From Pelecanus crispus (Eukaryota; Chordata; Aves; Pelecaniformes; Pelecanidae), in assembly GCF_030463565.1 (NCBI RefSeq), contig NC_134649.1, positions 34,249,044 to 34,313,043 on the forward strand: a DNA stretch of 64,000 nucleotides. Reading direction: 5' to 3'. Under the pieces are notes generated by a model. It was given only the letters and a program-made list of their open reading frames with translations, was not told the DNA's origin and did no database searches. Shown here one piece after another: positions 22,589-37,500 of this stretch. Each line of letters opens with the position of its first letter. Within the stretch, counting starts at the first letter, position 1. The translations under genes were made by a program, and so were the position numbers.

Positions 22589-25500
22589 CTGCATCCGGGA
22601 GCGGCAAGCAGGGGTTAGCAGCTCCCTGTGGTCTTGACACCCACTTTTGGGGCACCCAACTCCCCACTGAGCCCACCAGTGGGGCTGGACCGAGGCTGTG
22701 GCACAGCCCCTTGCAGATGCCTGGCATGGGTCTCTGCTCCATCACCTCCAGGTGGGCTCACACTTACCTTCTTAGCTATCTCCAGGCAAAACTCCTGCTC
22801 CACGGTGTCCAGCAACCGGCTCTTGCAGCTGGAGTAGAGCATGCGCTCCTTGATGCTGCATTTGTACCCAGGCATGGAGTAGATAAAGACTGCGAGAAGA
22901 GAGCAGGGTTTGTGGCACTGCCTGGGCTCGTGGCCAAGGAGCATCAGGCAGCCACATCCCACTCTCATCATGGCTTTTCCAGCCCCAAGAGTCCCAGTCT
23001 ACTCAGCGACAGAAGGTGAGCCATCCCATCCATCACCCCTCCCCAAATCTCTCCTGGTATGCCTGCAACGCAAAGGCCACCAAACTGCCGGCGCAAATCC
23101 TCTGCGGCAGCACCCAGAGCCCTGCACCGCGCGTGGCAGCTTCTTTTGGCACCAAAGGGCTTGCCAGCACCCATCACAGGAGGACAGCAAGTGGCAACTG
23201 ACTCAAGGTCCCCTGCCACACCATCCCTATCCTCATCCCCATCCCTGCTTGCTCCCAATGCAAGTGATTGTCCAGGGAGAGTGGGGACCAGCATGGACTC
23301 TAACCAGCCGTCCCCAGTGCCAGGGCACTCACCGACAGACTCCAGATAGTCTCCTTCATGTGAGTGCTTGTACAGGAAGAAATGGTAGCGAGCAGAGTCC
23401 TGCGGGATCCTCTTGGGCAAGTCAGCGATCTCCGTGGGGCTTGTGTGCACCAGGTCGATGGTCTCCCGCTCCAGATCCAGCTTCTGATGGTCAGAGGATG
23501 GGGGAGTGGACAGGAGTGAGAGGCAGCAGCAGGAGGAGAGGGGTGCAGGGGAGCCACGCGAGGGACCTACCAGCTGGATGTAGTTGATTTTCTTCTGCTT
23601 GAGCGCCTGGATGGCTTGCTGAGCATCCAGCTGCAGGGGGAAGGCCAGGCCCTGCAGGGTCTGGTGCTTGCTCTCCACGCTGATCTCCGTCTTCACCTGG
23701 GGATGGAGACCACCCCAAGTGTCAGGGCAGAGACTGGCAAAGGGTGGGGAAGGGAGAGAAAGGAAAACTGGCCGGTGCCACGGCAAAAGGCTTCTCATCC
23801 AAGGAGCCACCTGACACCTGGCTCATGGGGACCGCAGCATTAAACCACCAGGAAGTCAGCCAGGCTCAGAGCGGCGATGCTTGTCACTGTACCACCACGC
23901 CGGAACATCACCTAGCCCCACCCCTGCACCCCTGCAGCCCCGTGCCCCCCACCTTCACACCCAAAGACCATCTCAAACACGATCTTTTGCAGCGAGACCC
24001 TGGCAGGGATGCTGTGACCAACGCTGGCATGTGTCCATCTCCGATCATCTCCCACTGCAACCTGCGGGTGATGGGGAGAGCCCTGAAATCACAGTGTTCA
24101 GCTGCACAGGTTCCCATCGGTGGGGAGAGCAAGCCTCTCCTCGGTGGGCTTAACTGCAGCAGACAGGCAATCCCTGTGACGCTGGAGCTGGGGAATTGGA
24201 GATCCACAGCTCAGAAAGATCCCGGCCACTGTTTTCCCCATAACCCCTGCAAGGCAGAGGCTGCTGCCCATACCCCAAGCAAACCCTTCACTCCAGGAGA
24301 CTGAACCCCACTTCAAAGAGGGAAGAGAGGTGGAGGACACATCACATCACCCCTGGTGCCCCCATCCTGAGCGGAGCTGCAACAGGGGTGTCCTGACCAG
24401 GACCAGAGGCTGCCGTGAGCTGGCAGGAGGGAAGGGGGTACAGGACACGGCAGGCGCGGCATACCTCCTTGGGATCAGGGTACTCTACCAGCAATGGGCA
24501 GCAGCAACAGCCCCCCACCATCTGCCACAGAATACAGGGAGATGGCGTCACCCCGATGGCAGAGGAGCCCATCCCACCTCCAGATCCGCACCCCCCCGGA
24601 CCCCAAGATAAAAAGTCCAGCAATGCTAACCCAGGTGCTCTGCAGTGAGCACGGGTCCCTTTCCTTTGGGAGAGGTTTGGGGGATTTTGGATAAAGACAA
24701 TCCAGCATTTTGTTTTGTTTTTTTTTTTTCTTTTCCCTCCCCCTGATAGAGAAAAGGAAGAAAAATCAAGGCATGCCAAGAGAAACACAGGAGTTTTAAG
24801 CTCACATCTCAAAAAATAGCTCGGCAGCGCCAAAGTGGCCATGTTACAAGGCTGCCCTTCGTTACAGCAGCCCGGTGAGGTACCCACACGCTGGGGAGGT
24901 GATGGACCCAGGGTGCCCAGAGCAGAGCATGCAGAAAAACACTGCCAGGAGAAGGAAAACCAGGCATCAAGTGGGCAGAGCAGCCTACCATCTCAGTGCT
25001 TGAGTCCTGGGAACAGGAATCCTGCGAGCGTGGGGAGAGGAGACACACCGTCAACAGCACCCCATGCAGCGATGAAAGCGGGGGGTCTTGTTTGAAACAA
25101 GAAGGGAAGGGGGACACACGGACATGCCGGGGGGGATGGAGGCATACCATCTCTCTGCTGGAGGCCAGGGAAGGCAGGTCCTGGCAGCATGAGCAGGGAG
25201 AGCAGCAAAAAATGACACGGGAGACATCAGTGCTGGGGAGGAGCTGGAGGGAGAGCCCTGGCCCCAAGCCCTGGCAGTCCCACATGTGATGTCTCCACCG
25301 ACGTCCCCATGCAGAGCCTGTCCCTGGCCCATCTCCTGCCAGCTCCCCAGCCAGGGTGGCCCTTACCCAGGATCTGGAGGAGTTCCAGCAGTCGCAGCAA
25401 TAGATTTTGGGCTATCCTCTGCCAAACAGCATATACTAAAGGTTTACAGGGAAAAAAAAAATGCCCAAGTCTCTATTCATGCCAAGCATCCTGGAGGATG

Positions 25501-28500
25501 AACAGGGTGCTCTTAGGGAAATAATTGCTCAAGGGTCATCCAGCGCCACGTGGGCAAGAGGTCTAGCTGACCTCCAAGCTCTGCTGTCCTACCATCCCCC
25601 AGGGTGCCATGGCACCAGCAAGCGCCTGAGGGCAAGTGCGCAGGGGTTCAGAGGATGCACACAAGCTCACCTGGTCCTACCCTGTGGAGAGGTGTGGCAT
25701 GAGGACATTACCACTGCCAACACCCTTCAGATCCTCATCTTTCTCCCCCTTATACACAAGGAGGCTTGGGAGGGTTATAGCAGGACCAGAGAGAGCTAAA
25801 GCTGTGACACGAAGCACACCAAAGTCCAAAAATCCCAAGAAGTGGAAAGTTGTCTTAGCAGCATCAACTCCCCCATATACTTCTGTATTTTCTACTCCTT
25901 CCCTTCTCAGAAACATTAAAAACCCAGGAGCTGTGCATGGGACAGCTAGGTCTGTGCCGCATCCCATCCTCTCAGCCCCAGTCTCGCTGGCAGCAGGCTT
26001 AGCTGGGGGTTATTTTATCTCCTTTTGTTTAGGTTAGTTTTTTCCCCCCCTTTTCCCTCATTGCTGGCACAGTGCTGACCTTGGCTAATGAGCATTTCTT
26101 TGTCTTATGGGTGAAACCTTCAGTGGGGGCTTCCGGCAAAGCCTCTGCTCTACCCACCCACCAACACACTGTGCAGCAGCTACAAATGACACCCCCTTAC
26201 ATGCTGCAATGGCACGGAGACCTTTAGTTCCTCTTAATTCTTCTGCCTCCTCCCCCAGCTCCAAAGCTGCCTTCCTCTCCCCCGCAGCCCCATGATGAGA
26301 TACGCCTGACTTCCCTCCGTGTTTCTGAGCCTGCAATGCTTCTAGAAAGACTTCCCACTCGTGGGTGTTGAGGTAGCTCAATCCCAAATTCAAAGCCATT
26401 TCTTAGCCCACAGTCTGCTAACAACTTCCAGCTCAGTAAAGCTGGCGCCACATTTTCCATTTCTACTAAAAAAAAAAAAAATAAATAAAGCAAATGGCAA
26501 ATTTTTGCAAGCTCCCACCCAGCTATCAAAAAGGGGGGTAGCTCACAACATCACCTCTGTCCATGCAATCCTAAAACCACAGAGGAAGTCTGGCTCATGC
26601 AGCCTAAAACCTGCTTTACCAAAGGATGGGCAGTCAGGGTACATGCAAACCTGAGTGCTTCCTATCTCAGTGTAAAAGGCCGCTGTGCCAGCCCTGAAGC
26701 CGCTGCCATGCAGCCATCACCTCCCCGCTCCTGGTTTGCTGCTGCCCTTCCCCTCCCACCTCTTCTCCACACTCATCTGGTGGTCAAGGAAGATCCCAGG
26801 GAGCTTCTGCCAGCCCAGAAATGCAGCCACCTTTGGGATGAAGCCTGCAAACCTCGTCAGCATCTCAGAGGGTTGTGCATCAACAGCACTGGAGAAAAGC
26901 TGCTCCACCAGCAGCAGCTCCAGGCGAGGGGCATAGCAAAGCACTTGCGAGCTGAAGGCTTTTAAAGAAACAATGTCCCTTGTGACACTTCCAAAATCCT
27001 AACGGATTGGTTGAACCCAGGGGAATGTACAGGGTCCTGAACTGCTAGCAGGGGCATGGGCAAATATGCAGAAGTGCTGAGGTCAGGGCTTGCCTAGGGG
27101 CTGCTTCCCAGGTCACTGCCAGCCCCAACTGTTTGCTCCCACACGCTGGATCTGCTCCCCCAAATGAAACTGCAATGTGCACATACGTGCAAGGACCCTG
27201 CAGCCTGTGTGCAACTTGCGCGCATACGCAAGGACCCCGCAAGCCTGCAGGCAACGTGCAAGGCTGGAGGCATCGCTGTACCGAGCGGGATGCTGCTACA
27301 GGTTGAGAGCCGCTCCCATATAGCTCCTCTCAGTGAAAGCCCTCTGTTTTGTGTAGTTCCAGAAACTCACTTGAAGCTGCATTTACTGTAGAGTCATGTT
27401 TCCTGCCCTGAGGAGGTGAGCATGGCACCAAGCACCCGAGCCATAGCTCCCACCACCTCCTGCTCCGTGCCCAGGGCCAAGTGGGCACAGCCCCCGCACC
27501 AACACGGAGACCCTTCAGTACACCCAGCACTCGGCTCTTTCCCATCTTTAAATCCACAGGCAAAAGTATATCAATTTTCCTCTCTTTCTAAATGCCAGTG
27601 ACTGCTCCCATGGCCTGGGCTGACGCAGGGGACAGCATAACTTTAAAATAACCCCAACCAAACCAAAAAGGCAGCAGCACCCTCACTGAGGCACTGCATC
27701 TCGCAAAGGCGAGGGTGGGAAGCAGAGCATGGCAGATCAACCGGAAAACAAGCACCATGAACACCAGTTACCTGGGCACTTTACCCTGCAAGACACAGCC
27801 CGAAAAAATCACCCAAAACTACTTAATTTTGCAGCACTGGCCAACTAAGGTGGCCAAACAAGCCACAGAGCCACCATGAGCACCCATCTCTCTCTTCTCC
27901 AAGCATGGGCATCACCTTGGATCCTCCTGCACAAATCCTGCTCAGCTACTCCAGGCTGGAAGCTGAGATAACCACGCTGAGACCCACGCAGTGGAGATCA
28001 CCCCTTGGTGGCACCTCCCAAATGCCCCTCAATTCAGCCATCCCCAGACCTGCTCTGGCAGGTGGAAACCTCCTGCCTCATCTTTGCCATTAATTAATGC
28101 CAGACTGATTGGCTTCACATCTCCCAGGCATGTCCTGATCCATCCATGAGCCCCACAGCCCCAGCACAGGTGGAAAAGAGAGGGATACTGCTCTAGAGAG
28201 GAAGGCTTTCCACGGCATCCAAGTGAAATCCTCCCACCCCAAAAAAATACTGCTTCCAGGTGGTCTTCCCACCCAGGGAGCTGATCCCCTTCCCTGTTTT
28301 GGTGTTTCACAGCACCATGGAGGTTGGCACGAGTGCCACAAGATACCGGAGGGGGGATGATGGCGTTACAGCCTTGTCTCCCTCCAACCCTACCCCATGC
28401 CACTTCCACATCTTTTTCCAGCACAGAAGCTCCCAAATTTAGGCTAAGACTTTTATTTCTTGGGACAGCATCCTTCATATTTATAGCCACAGAGGAAGAG

Positions 28501-31500
28501 TATGGGAAAGGATGCTGCTGAATTCTTCCTGCCTCCCCTACAAATTCAGACTCAGCTCTGGCTTCTGCCCCAATACCTAGAGGTTAGAGACTGCTGCCTG
28601 CTTTCAGCCTCAGACTGTCTTCTGACTGCCAATTACAGCAAGTGTAAAGCAAAGGAACCCTGAGCTTATGCCCTAACAAGAGGGGAGAAAAAGAAAGAAA
28701 AAAACCAAAGAAATCTGTAAACTCCTCTTCATGCCACCAATGTGACCATGAGGATGCTTGGTCCACCTCGGCAAAAGCAGGAATGGGTTAAACTGCAGAG
28801 GTGCAAGAGAGCACAGTAAAAATGAGCCATCCCTTTTAGTTGGATGCTTGGAAGCTTGCTCCCACACCTCCAGCAGCAAACACATTCCTGCATCCCCAGA
28901 GGGTCTGGGGCTCCTTCTCCCTGGGCTGGCAGATACCCACCTCGTTGATGCGGATCTGCTGGAGCTCCTGCTCGGCTGCAGTCAGCGGGGCTGGGGCGGA
29001 GCAGGAGGACACGTGCTTTTGGTAACCGCTCAGGGACACGTCCTCCTGCAGAGGGACAGGGACGGGGGGAAGCATCAGGGGGTGGTCATCACTGCAGGGC
29101 TGGATGCATCCCAGCCTTGAGGCTGCGTCTGAGCAACCCAGTGGGTCTCAGGCTCTCTCCCTACCAGGGGGACCAACCCGAGCAGCGCTCTCGGATGCCT
29201 CTGTGCAAATCCCACGCTCAATTTTAAACAGTGCCCGCGACTGCCTGTGCCCGTTCAGACCACCCTGCCCTCCCCGGACACCCACGGCTGCAGCAGCACA
29301 GCTCCTCCAGCTGATTAACAGAGCTCATGAGCACAAAAGTGATGGAAAGACAGAGACCACAGCCTGGGAGCAGCAGAGAGGGGCACCGGAGCAGAAGGAC
29401 AGCAGTGGGGATGCTCCCTGGCTCACATTGGCACCAGAAGCCCCAGAGCGGGGCTGATGCCCGGGAGGTCCTTGCTGTGCAGCTCCCCCTCTGAAAAGCC
29501 CGTGGAAGAGAAGGAGAAGCCCCCCGCCAAGCACTGCTGGGGAAGCTCAGCCAGAGAACCCTGGCACGGCAGCAGCTCTCACTGCTGGAGTGACACTGCC
29601 ACCGCCTGGCGCTTCTTTTCCCTCTCAGAGTAAAGCTCCAGATCTTAGAGCCTTCCTCCCACCGCTTCCATGGTCTCCATCAGAGAGTGACCACAGCTGT
29701 GCAGGCAGGAGAAAGCGGCAGCGGCCACCCAGGAGACTAAAGCAGCGTGGGGACAAACCTCTGCGCTGTCCCCCCACCAAACGCCAGTGTCCCGCGTCCC
29801 ACCCAGCTTCGGCACCAAGCCCGGGATAGGCTCCCAAAGCTCAGGCTTGAACTGAAAAGGCTGCCCAGGAACCAGCACTGTACCTTCACTGTTCCAAACA
29901 TCTCGTCCTTTATATGCCCCCCGCCAAACTCCTTCTTCACCGTCGCTCTGGTGGCAGCATACAGCATCTTCAGCCGGACCTGCGCGAGGAGGGAGGCGGC
30001 AAGCGCGGTCAGAGAGAGGATCCCGCACGGTGGGACCGGAGAGCAGCACCTCCGCACAAGGGGAGCCCGATGCTCGTGGCCACTGTCCCACCACCGGCTC
30101 TGCTCCCAGGGAGGGACGAGGTTTGCAACCACCTAGTTTCTATCCAGGCTGATTTCCAACCACAGCATCTCCGGGTAGGGAGCAGCCAGCAAAAGCCACC
30201 AGCACTAGTTCCAGGACTGCCGGCGTACGGTGCAGCCTTGCCAATCACTGCCTGCAATTGTTAGTTTATGCTGTGCTTTGCTTTCCCACCCCTGAGCTCC
30301 AGCGCGTCATTTCTTGCCCGCACCTGCGTAAGAGGAGGTGTAAATACCTCCGGAGCCACCTAAAAGCAGCTTTTGCCTTTCAACACTTCTTTTGCATCAC
30401 TCTTCTGCAAAATGCAGGAAAAAGCTTTGGCAAGTGCTCCCTGGCACACTGTTCTTTTGCAATAAGACCCTCCACAGTTTGTTGAGAGATATAGATTAAA
30501 AAAAAAAATATTATATATACACATGTATATGTACATACACACACATGTATACACATATGAAATTACATATATATTATAATTGTATATATGTGTGTGTATA
30601 CATATGTGTATATATAATAATATATATTTGTTAGATATATCTGAAACTGCAGAGGGTCTTTTTCATATATGCCTGTTATATAAAATAATATATAATAATA
30701 TTTGTTATATAACAAACTTTTTTTTATATATGACAAGTGCACTTATTAACATGGCAGTAAATCTACATAGCACATAGATTATATAAAATATATAACAACA
30801 AATATATATAGGTGTATATATATGTGTATGTGCGCACACATATATATGACAAGCACATATGTTAACACGACAGTAAATCTCGGTCCCACTGAAAGCCCAT
30901 TACAGACGTGTGCTCAACAAGACAGCATTTTTCAAGCTGTTCCGCTGAAATCCTTGAGACTACCATCCCATCCAACCAGCCCTTTTGCGCCTGCTCTCCA
31001 ACGCCATCTCCGACTCCACAAGCCAGCCCAGCAGGTGTCAATGTTGGCCTGGCCGCACACAGCTCCAAAGGAACCAGCCTGCCCAGCCCTTTTTAAGGCT
31101 GATTTTGGAGCTGGGCCAGCAGCCGCTGTGTCAGCCCTTGAGCGGAGCAGGGCCAGGCTGGACACATGGCCAGGCAAGTCGGTGCCAGCGCCAACTCTTC
31201 CCAGCAATGCTTTTGGCCAGAGCTGCAGTGGGATGACTCCATCCCAGCCCCGTGGTCCATACCACTCCCCCTTCTGCATCCCAGTCCTTTCACCTCCTCA
31301 CGCGGCGCCGCAAAGATGACAGAGACACAGTCCCAGCGTATCTTACCGTGTCTTAAAAAAAATTCCCCCATCCCCAAATCTGTCTCCACTTCTTAACCCA
31401 GGCATGGTGACAGAGGGTGTGAATGCTCCTCCTCAGCCCCAGTGCAAAGTCAACTTGGCCCGCATCCCCTCCTCCCTCCACCGCCCAGAGCACGTCCGTG

Positions 31501-34500
31501 TCCCCAGCGCTGGGGTGTCACAGCCCGTCGCGGTGCTCACCGGGGAGCTGTCGGGGGACCAGGAGATGAAGAGCCACTCATAGCCCTGGGCATTCTGGCT
31601 GTCCAGGCGGTACAGCACGTAGCATGGCTGCTGCTCGTCCAGCAAGGGCAGCACAAAGGCATCGTAGTCAGCGTCCCAGTGCCGAGACAGCTCTTTGTGG
31701 GCTCCCAGCACAAGCTGTTCTGGAAGGAGAAGACAGAAAAGATGGTGTTAGATGAAGGCAAGGCTCACCTTGCAGGACCACGTGGCGGCTCATCTAAGGG
31801 CTCGCCGCAGCTCCAGCACTGACAATGATGCTGTCCTGCAGACAAACAAATGACAATCTTGAGCCACGTGCAGGAGTGTACACCCCCGGGGCGACCCCCC
31901 AAGAGATGCCACTGGGGCTGTGGCTGCTGTGGAGGGGCTGGTTTTCTGCCAGCATCCCACTGCCTCCTGTCAGCCATCTCCTCCCCTCCGGTGCTCCTCA
32001 CCGCTGAGGTCTCCTCTCTGGTGACCATCTGTAGCCTCCTTCCACTCTGCTCCCTCCAGCCATGTAGTCCCCAACCATCCCTCCTTGCCCACAGGGGAAT
32101 GTGAGACCTCTTCCATCCCACCTGGACAAGCTCTAGAGGCACTAGAATACCTCACCAGGGATAGGAGGGACTACCTAGATTTGGGGTGCTCAGAAAAATA
32201 AAGGTCCCATAGCAAAAGCCAGGATGATGAATCAAAGCTGCTCTCATCAGATTCTCTGTAACCTCAGAGGCGTCAAAATCAGAGCTGATACCCAAAGCCC
32301 ATGTCTGCAGGGACCAGAGCTGTCCCAGAGACCCCAGCCTGGGGCGGGGACCATGCTGCCAGGAAAGCCCCAGCCTCTGGAAGCGACCTACACATTTCAT
32401 GCACATGGTAGCATCTCAAGTATCTGAAGGGTATTTTTTTCAGCTGCCACACAAGCAGCAGTGGGGCTGGGAACCCCATGAGCCAGAGAGCGCTCAGCTG
32501 GGATTTAAATGCTGGTGCAGGCATCCTATGAACATGAAAACCACCCCTGTGAGGGTCAAACCAAGCTTGGGATGGCTGGATGGAAAAGTGATGGTACTGG
32601 AGATGATCAGCGTAGGTTGCTGGAAAACAGCCTGTATTTTTATTCCATTTTTAGATGCAGAAAGGTCTGGGGGGAGATGTCCAGACTCAGAACAAGATGT
32701 AGGAAAATCCAGAAGTACCAAAGGAAAATAAATTGGGGCCTTGGACAGTTGGCACTCAAGGGGATGCTCAGCCTGGTATGTGCCCTGCCTGGACCTCTGC
32801 CCATGGCCCTGCTGCTCACTGGGAGCCGGGGAACCCCTTGGCTGGGGCACAGCCCTCTCCCTCCCAACCCACCCAGCTCAGCAGCTCTGAATCCCATGGC
32901 AGGAAAGCTTTTAAGGAAAACAGTTGAGGATTAAAGGGTTTGGGATGAATTACTCTCACCCTCCTTTTCCATCCAAGCAGGGCATTCCCCCACTGACTGC
33001 AGCATGCCCCTTCCCTGCCCAACGCTGCCCTGCCACCACACACTGAACCCATAATTATTTGCACACGAGGGGGACATGCTACCAGTACAGTAACAAGGAC
33101 AGCAGAGAAAAAGGTGCTGAAAATACTTTACCTTCAGCAAAACTACCTGTTTTGAGAAAGAGAAGCATAAAAACCTCAACGTACCCCTAAAATAAACATA
33201 AAGCCCTGCAAATGGATTTGTACATCGCAAAGACCTGGTATCCCGAAGAGACTGCAAGGAATCTCACCCAGCCAAACCCACTGGCAGCTCATGGGTGTCT
33301 CCGTCTGCCAAACATCCCGACACCTCATGCATGAGGCAATCAGTGCCGAGTCACTCCAGGCTATTCTTGGGCTGCGCCCAAGCCAGACCCTGGCTGTGCT
33401 GCCGTGAGCCGGCAGCCTCCAGCTTTCCCCTGGGCTGGAGGAGTTGCTTACTCCTCTGCCTCCCATCAGGCTCTTTGCAGTTCAGCTCCTCAACCCCTTC
33501 GGGGCCAAATTTTCCTCCCCGGGAAACATCAGGAAAGGAAAACCCAGAGAAGCCGCCTTTCAGCAAAGCACCATCATCAGCACTGGCTATTTCAGGCTCC
33601 ATTTCTGCAGGGCACTGCTGCTGAAAAAGCACAGCTGGGAGCATTTCTGGCCCTCGAGGTGCCCCCAGCACTCAGCCACAGGCAGGCTGCCTTGCTCCGA
33701 AATGCCCGTACAAGGCAGCCCTGCCTGCAGCTCTGGCGGGTGCCACAGGGTGACAGCGCAAGAGCCGTGAGTCTGCAAAGCTCAATGCACAACATCACCT
33801 ACATGCAAAGAAATGCACCCAACAGAGAAGTCCACAAAGCCAACCTTGTCCAGAAACCTGCTGACAGCGAGGAGCAGAGAATCATCTAAAAACACATTGG
33901 ATCACAAGCCACTCTCACACCAGGAAACCATTGCTGAGCCTTGGTGTGCAACCCGCTCCCCCCAACTCCTTCTCCATCTAACCTCGGCTTCTCCCAGCAG
34001 GGCCCCATAGGCAACATCAGCTCAAAGAGCTCCCAAACAGTTGCTCAGCCATAGCTGCTGTCCTGGGGATGCCCAGACACAGAGCATCTGCCATAGGGCT
34101 CCTTGCACCATCTTTCTCTCTTTCCACCCCACCGTTGCCTACTCTGACATGCCCGAAGACTAATGCCCTGTATGGCAGAAGGTCCTCTGCAAGCCATCGA
34201 GCAGGGCTTCAGGCTCCACTTCCACATTCCCTATACCAGCAGGGCAGCTGGCATGTCCTCCCCAGCTGGCTCAGGCCACATCCCTTCCAGCACGCTTGAG
34301 TCCGTCCGTCCAGCTGTGACATCTGCCTGGCCACTCATTACTGCCTGAAGGTCCTTCTCTGGTGGGTAGCAGCCTGCTGATGCCCTCTGTGTTACAGAAA
34401 AGAGTAGTGACCCAGGGGGACCAAACAACTTGTCCTAAGTCATGTGGGAGGGCAGACAGGAGGTTTCCGAGCCAGGCTGGTGTCCCCAGCAGACCAAGCC

Positions 34501-37500
34501 CTTCAGCACAGAGATGCTCCTGGCTCTCCTCCCTCCACCTGCATCCCCACAGGGGCCCCAGGCTCTGCTGCATCTCAGAGGCTTCTGCAAACACCCAAGC
34601 TCCTGCAGAGCTGCCCATGGCTGGTCCAGGCCATGGGGAAGGAGCCAGGCTGGGAAGCCCAAAGCCCTGCCGAGCGAGGTTGGTCTGTGAAGCAGCTGCT
34701 GCCGCCAACACATCAGACAGATAAATATATCCCGTTCAGCCTGAGTGGAGATGGTGGGACATGGCTTCCATTTGATGGTAAAAAGTCTCCCTTGCTAGTG
34801 TCACCAGCCACAACGCAAAGCCCTATCACCCTAAGTCCAGGCTTAGGGGCATCCATGACTTATCCTAACGCAAACCTGAATCCTACTTTTTAAAAGCAAA
34901 AGGAGCCAAGAGAGCAATATTGTTGTCAAAGATGCTCCGAAGAAACAATGCAGATGTCGCGTCCCAACACGCAGGGACCTCATCGAGGACAAAGCCAACA
35001 CTGCTGAACCTTGTGGTGGTCCTGCTGATGCATCCCATGCATTTCAAGTCACACCACTCTTCCAAATGGGGCTTCACAGCCCCTCCAAAGGCCAGCATGA
35101 GCTCCTTACGACCACAAGCTCTTTACAACCACATCCACCTCAGCATTTGCAAGCATGGTCCTGGTGGCTCACCCAAAGGAGATCGTGATGGCAGTTTGGC
35201 AGAGCACGAGAAACAAGTCATTCATATGCAATTGTACAAGGCCAAAGTGATGGAAAACCTACACCACAGAAGCTCCCTGCTAGGATGCTAAATCAGTGCT
35301 TTGCTCTGCTTGCTAGTTTGATAGATGTAGAGGCCACCCAAAGGCACCTTTCCACAGTTTCCAGGTTGGTGCCAGCCTGCAAACCGGGCTAGGGGCAGCC
35401 CTGTGCACAGGAGCAGGGGCTGGGATGGGTTTCAGAGTGTAGCATCCCTCATAGGATGCAATCGGAGCCCTGTGCTGAGGCCTGCACCAAGGAGCACCCT
35501 CCTGCCCACAGCATCTCCTTGCCTGCTGTGGGATGCCACGTCCAAGGAGGAAGGTACTGTGCATCACCCCCAACCACAGTCCCACGGCACCCGCAGCAGC
35601 TTCTCGCAGGGTTCCCATAATAAAATTCAACACAGTGGCAGCAAAAGCCCCTGAGCCCAGCACCGATCCCGGACACAGGCATCGGTCCACCAGCAAAGTC
35701 GCTGCTCCCCACCAGAGACGCCCTGGGGCTCCAATAACTGCTGAACAGCACACCCAAATTTTGGGCTTGGATTTCAGCTCTGGGCTGCTGCGTGCCAGGG
35801 AGCCCCAGCAGGATTTTCCTTGGGGTTTCCAAAAACACGAGCTGGCACCACAGCAGCAAAGAGGAAAAGAGGAGAGGCAAAACAGAGAACGAACCTGGCA
35901 TAAATCAAAGTACTTAAAAACAGGACTTACCATCCTCGATGATGACCTTGATGAGTCGAACTGAACCGTTTCGGGCTTTGGCAAAAAAATCCCTTAATTC
36001 CGTGGTGGCTGAAAGAACCAGAAACATCGTGATCAGATTTAGCAGTCAAAGCAGGTGCTGGGCTGCTCAGTGACTGGCCAGGGAGGGGAGCAACTTGGCA
36101 GGATAGAAATTTAAAAATTAAAAAAACCCTAAAATCTCTGGTGCCAAAAAAATGTTAATAAAAACAATAATACAAAACCCAAACAGCTGGGAGTGAAGTG
36201 CTGCGTCTCCCTGAGGCGTCAGAGTTAAATAGCAGCTGGGAGTGCATGTGATCCAGAGAACTTGATACTTGGCCTGGGTGAACATAATCACCCAAATTTA
36301 GACGATGGCTTGGCCAGTGCAGGCAGGGAGAGCTCAAGTGACAAGTTTATTTGCTTTACAGAGCAGCAGGCTTTGCCTATGGGGGGTGGCTGGAAGATGT
36401 CCTGACAGGCTGTGATGTCCCGGGCTCGTGACACACAGCGGGGATGCTGCTCCCGAGGAGGCTGCAGACTAACACAGCTCCAAACTGGAGGCACTGGTTT
36501 GAAGCCGAGCCCCTGGGAAAGGGAAAGGCAAAGGCAACAGCCCGGGGGTTTTGCTCCAGAGCCGGTGGGGCTTTGGTTGCAAGAAGGCTTTTGGGAAGTG
36601 TTTTGGGGAGCCACCTTCTTCCCCATCCCCCAGCAACAGACACCAGCAACCAGTTTTCAGCATCATAACCAGGAGGCAACAGCGGGCAGGGGATGTTGAA
36701 GGGGCAACGCGCAGCCAGCATCGGAGGCTGAATCTGCCCACCCCGAAAGCATCACTGGTGCAGAGCTCCCTATCCCACCCAGCACATGCTACGTGCACAG
36801 GCAACGCCCAAGAGATGCAGCTTGGAGGGGCCGAGCCCCCTGACAAGGAGCATCTCCCAGCCCAGCTGCCCCTGAAAGCCCCTTCGATTACATGCCTGAG
36901 CCCCTTCCTGGATGCGGCCATGCAGCCAAGTGTCCTGTGAGTTTAAAGCCACGGGCAGCTCTGCGCTTGTTAGAAATATTAAAGAAACGGTGTTGCAAAG
37001 ATCAGAGACCCAGGCAGACACACCCTCAGTTCACACCAGGATCCATGCTCAGAGTCACCATCAGCAACCCCCTGCTCCCGGCACTTTGCCGCGCTGCCTC
37101 CCCATTACTGATCACCGTGCCGGAGCAGCCCGCAGCAGGAAGGAGCCCTGCTTTGGTCCCTGGAGCCCGAGAGCACCCACAGCCAAGGCACTTCACAAAG
37201 AAAGCCATTGCTATGTCAGCCAGAAAGGTGCAGTGGCTGGGGAAGCCATTCCCTGCTGGCAGGGGCCGTATCAGTTCCACTTCAGTCCCACCGGCAGCGG
37301 GTACCAGCCTTCAGTGCAGCCCCCCAGCATCGCTGCGGGAGGACGTTAGCCATCCATCACGCACCCAAGGGACACGCGGGGCCAGCGATTCTGTCACACG
37401 CTGGTGCCCTCTGTCCCCTGGAGGCAGACCCCAGAATGGGGCACTGCCCACAGCTCCCCCAGCCCCGAGGGAGAAGGAGCGGGCATGGATTTGTCCCCAA

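Larger units (their letters stand above)
29980..31540 (-). other. TWF2 intron 3 (1.56 kb)
   Basis: Dominated by the AT/CA-rich repeat block at about 30485-30880, in contrast to GC-rich surroundings. Confidence 0.7.

Noticed and set aside
22968-23810. 280-codon minus-strand open frame
   Set aside because: It is TWF2 exon 6 with flanking intron sequence read through. Splice sites and the family alignment show the true exons.
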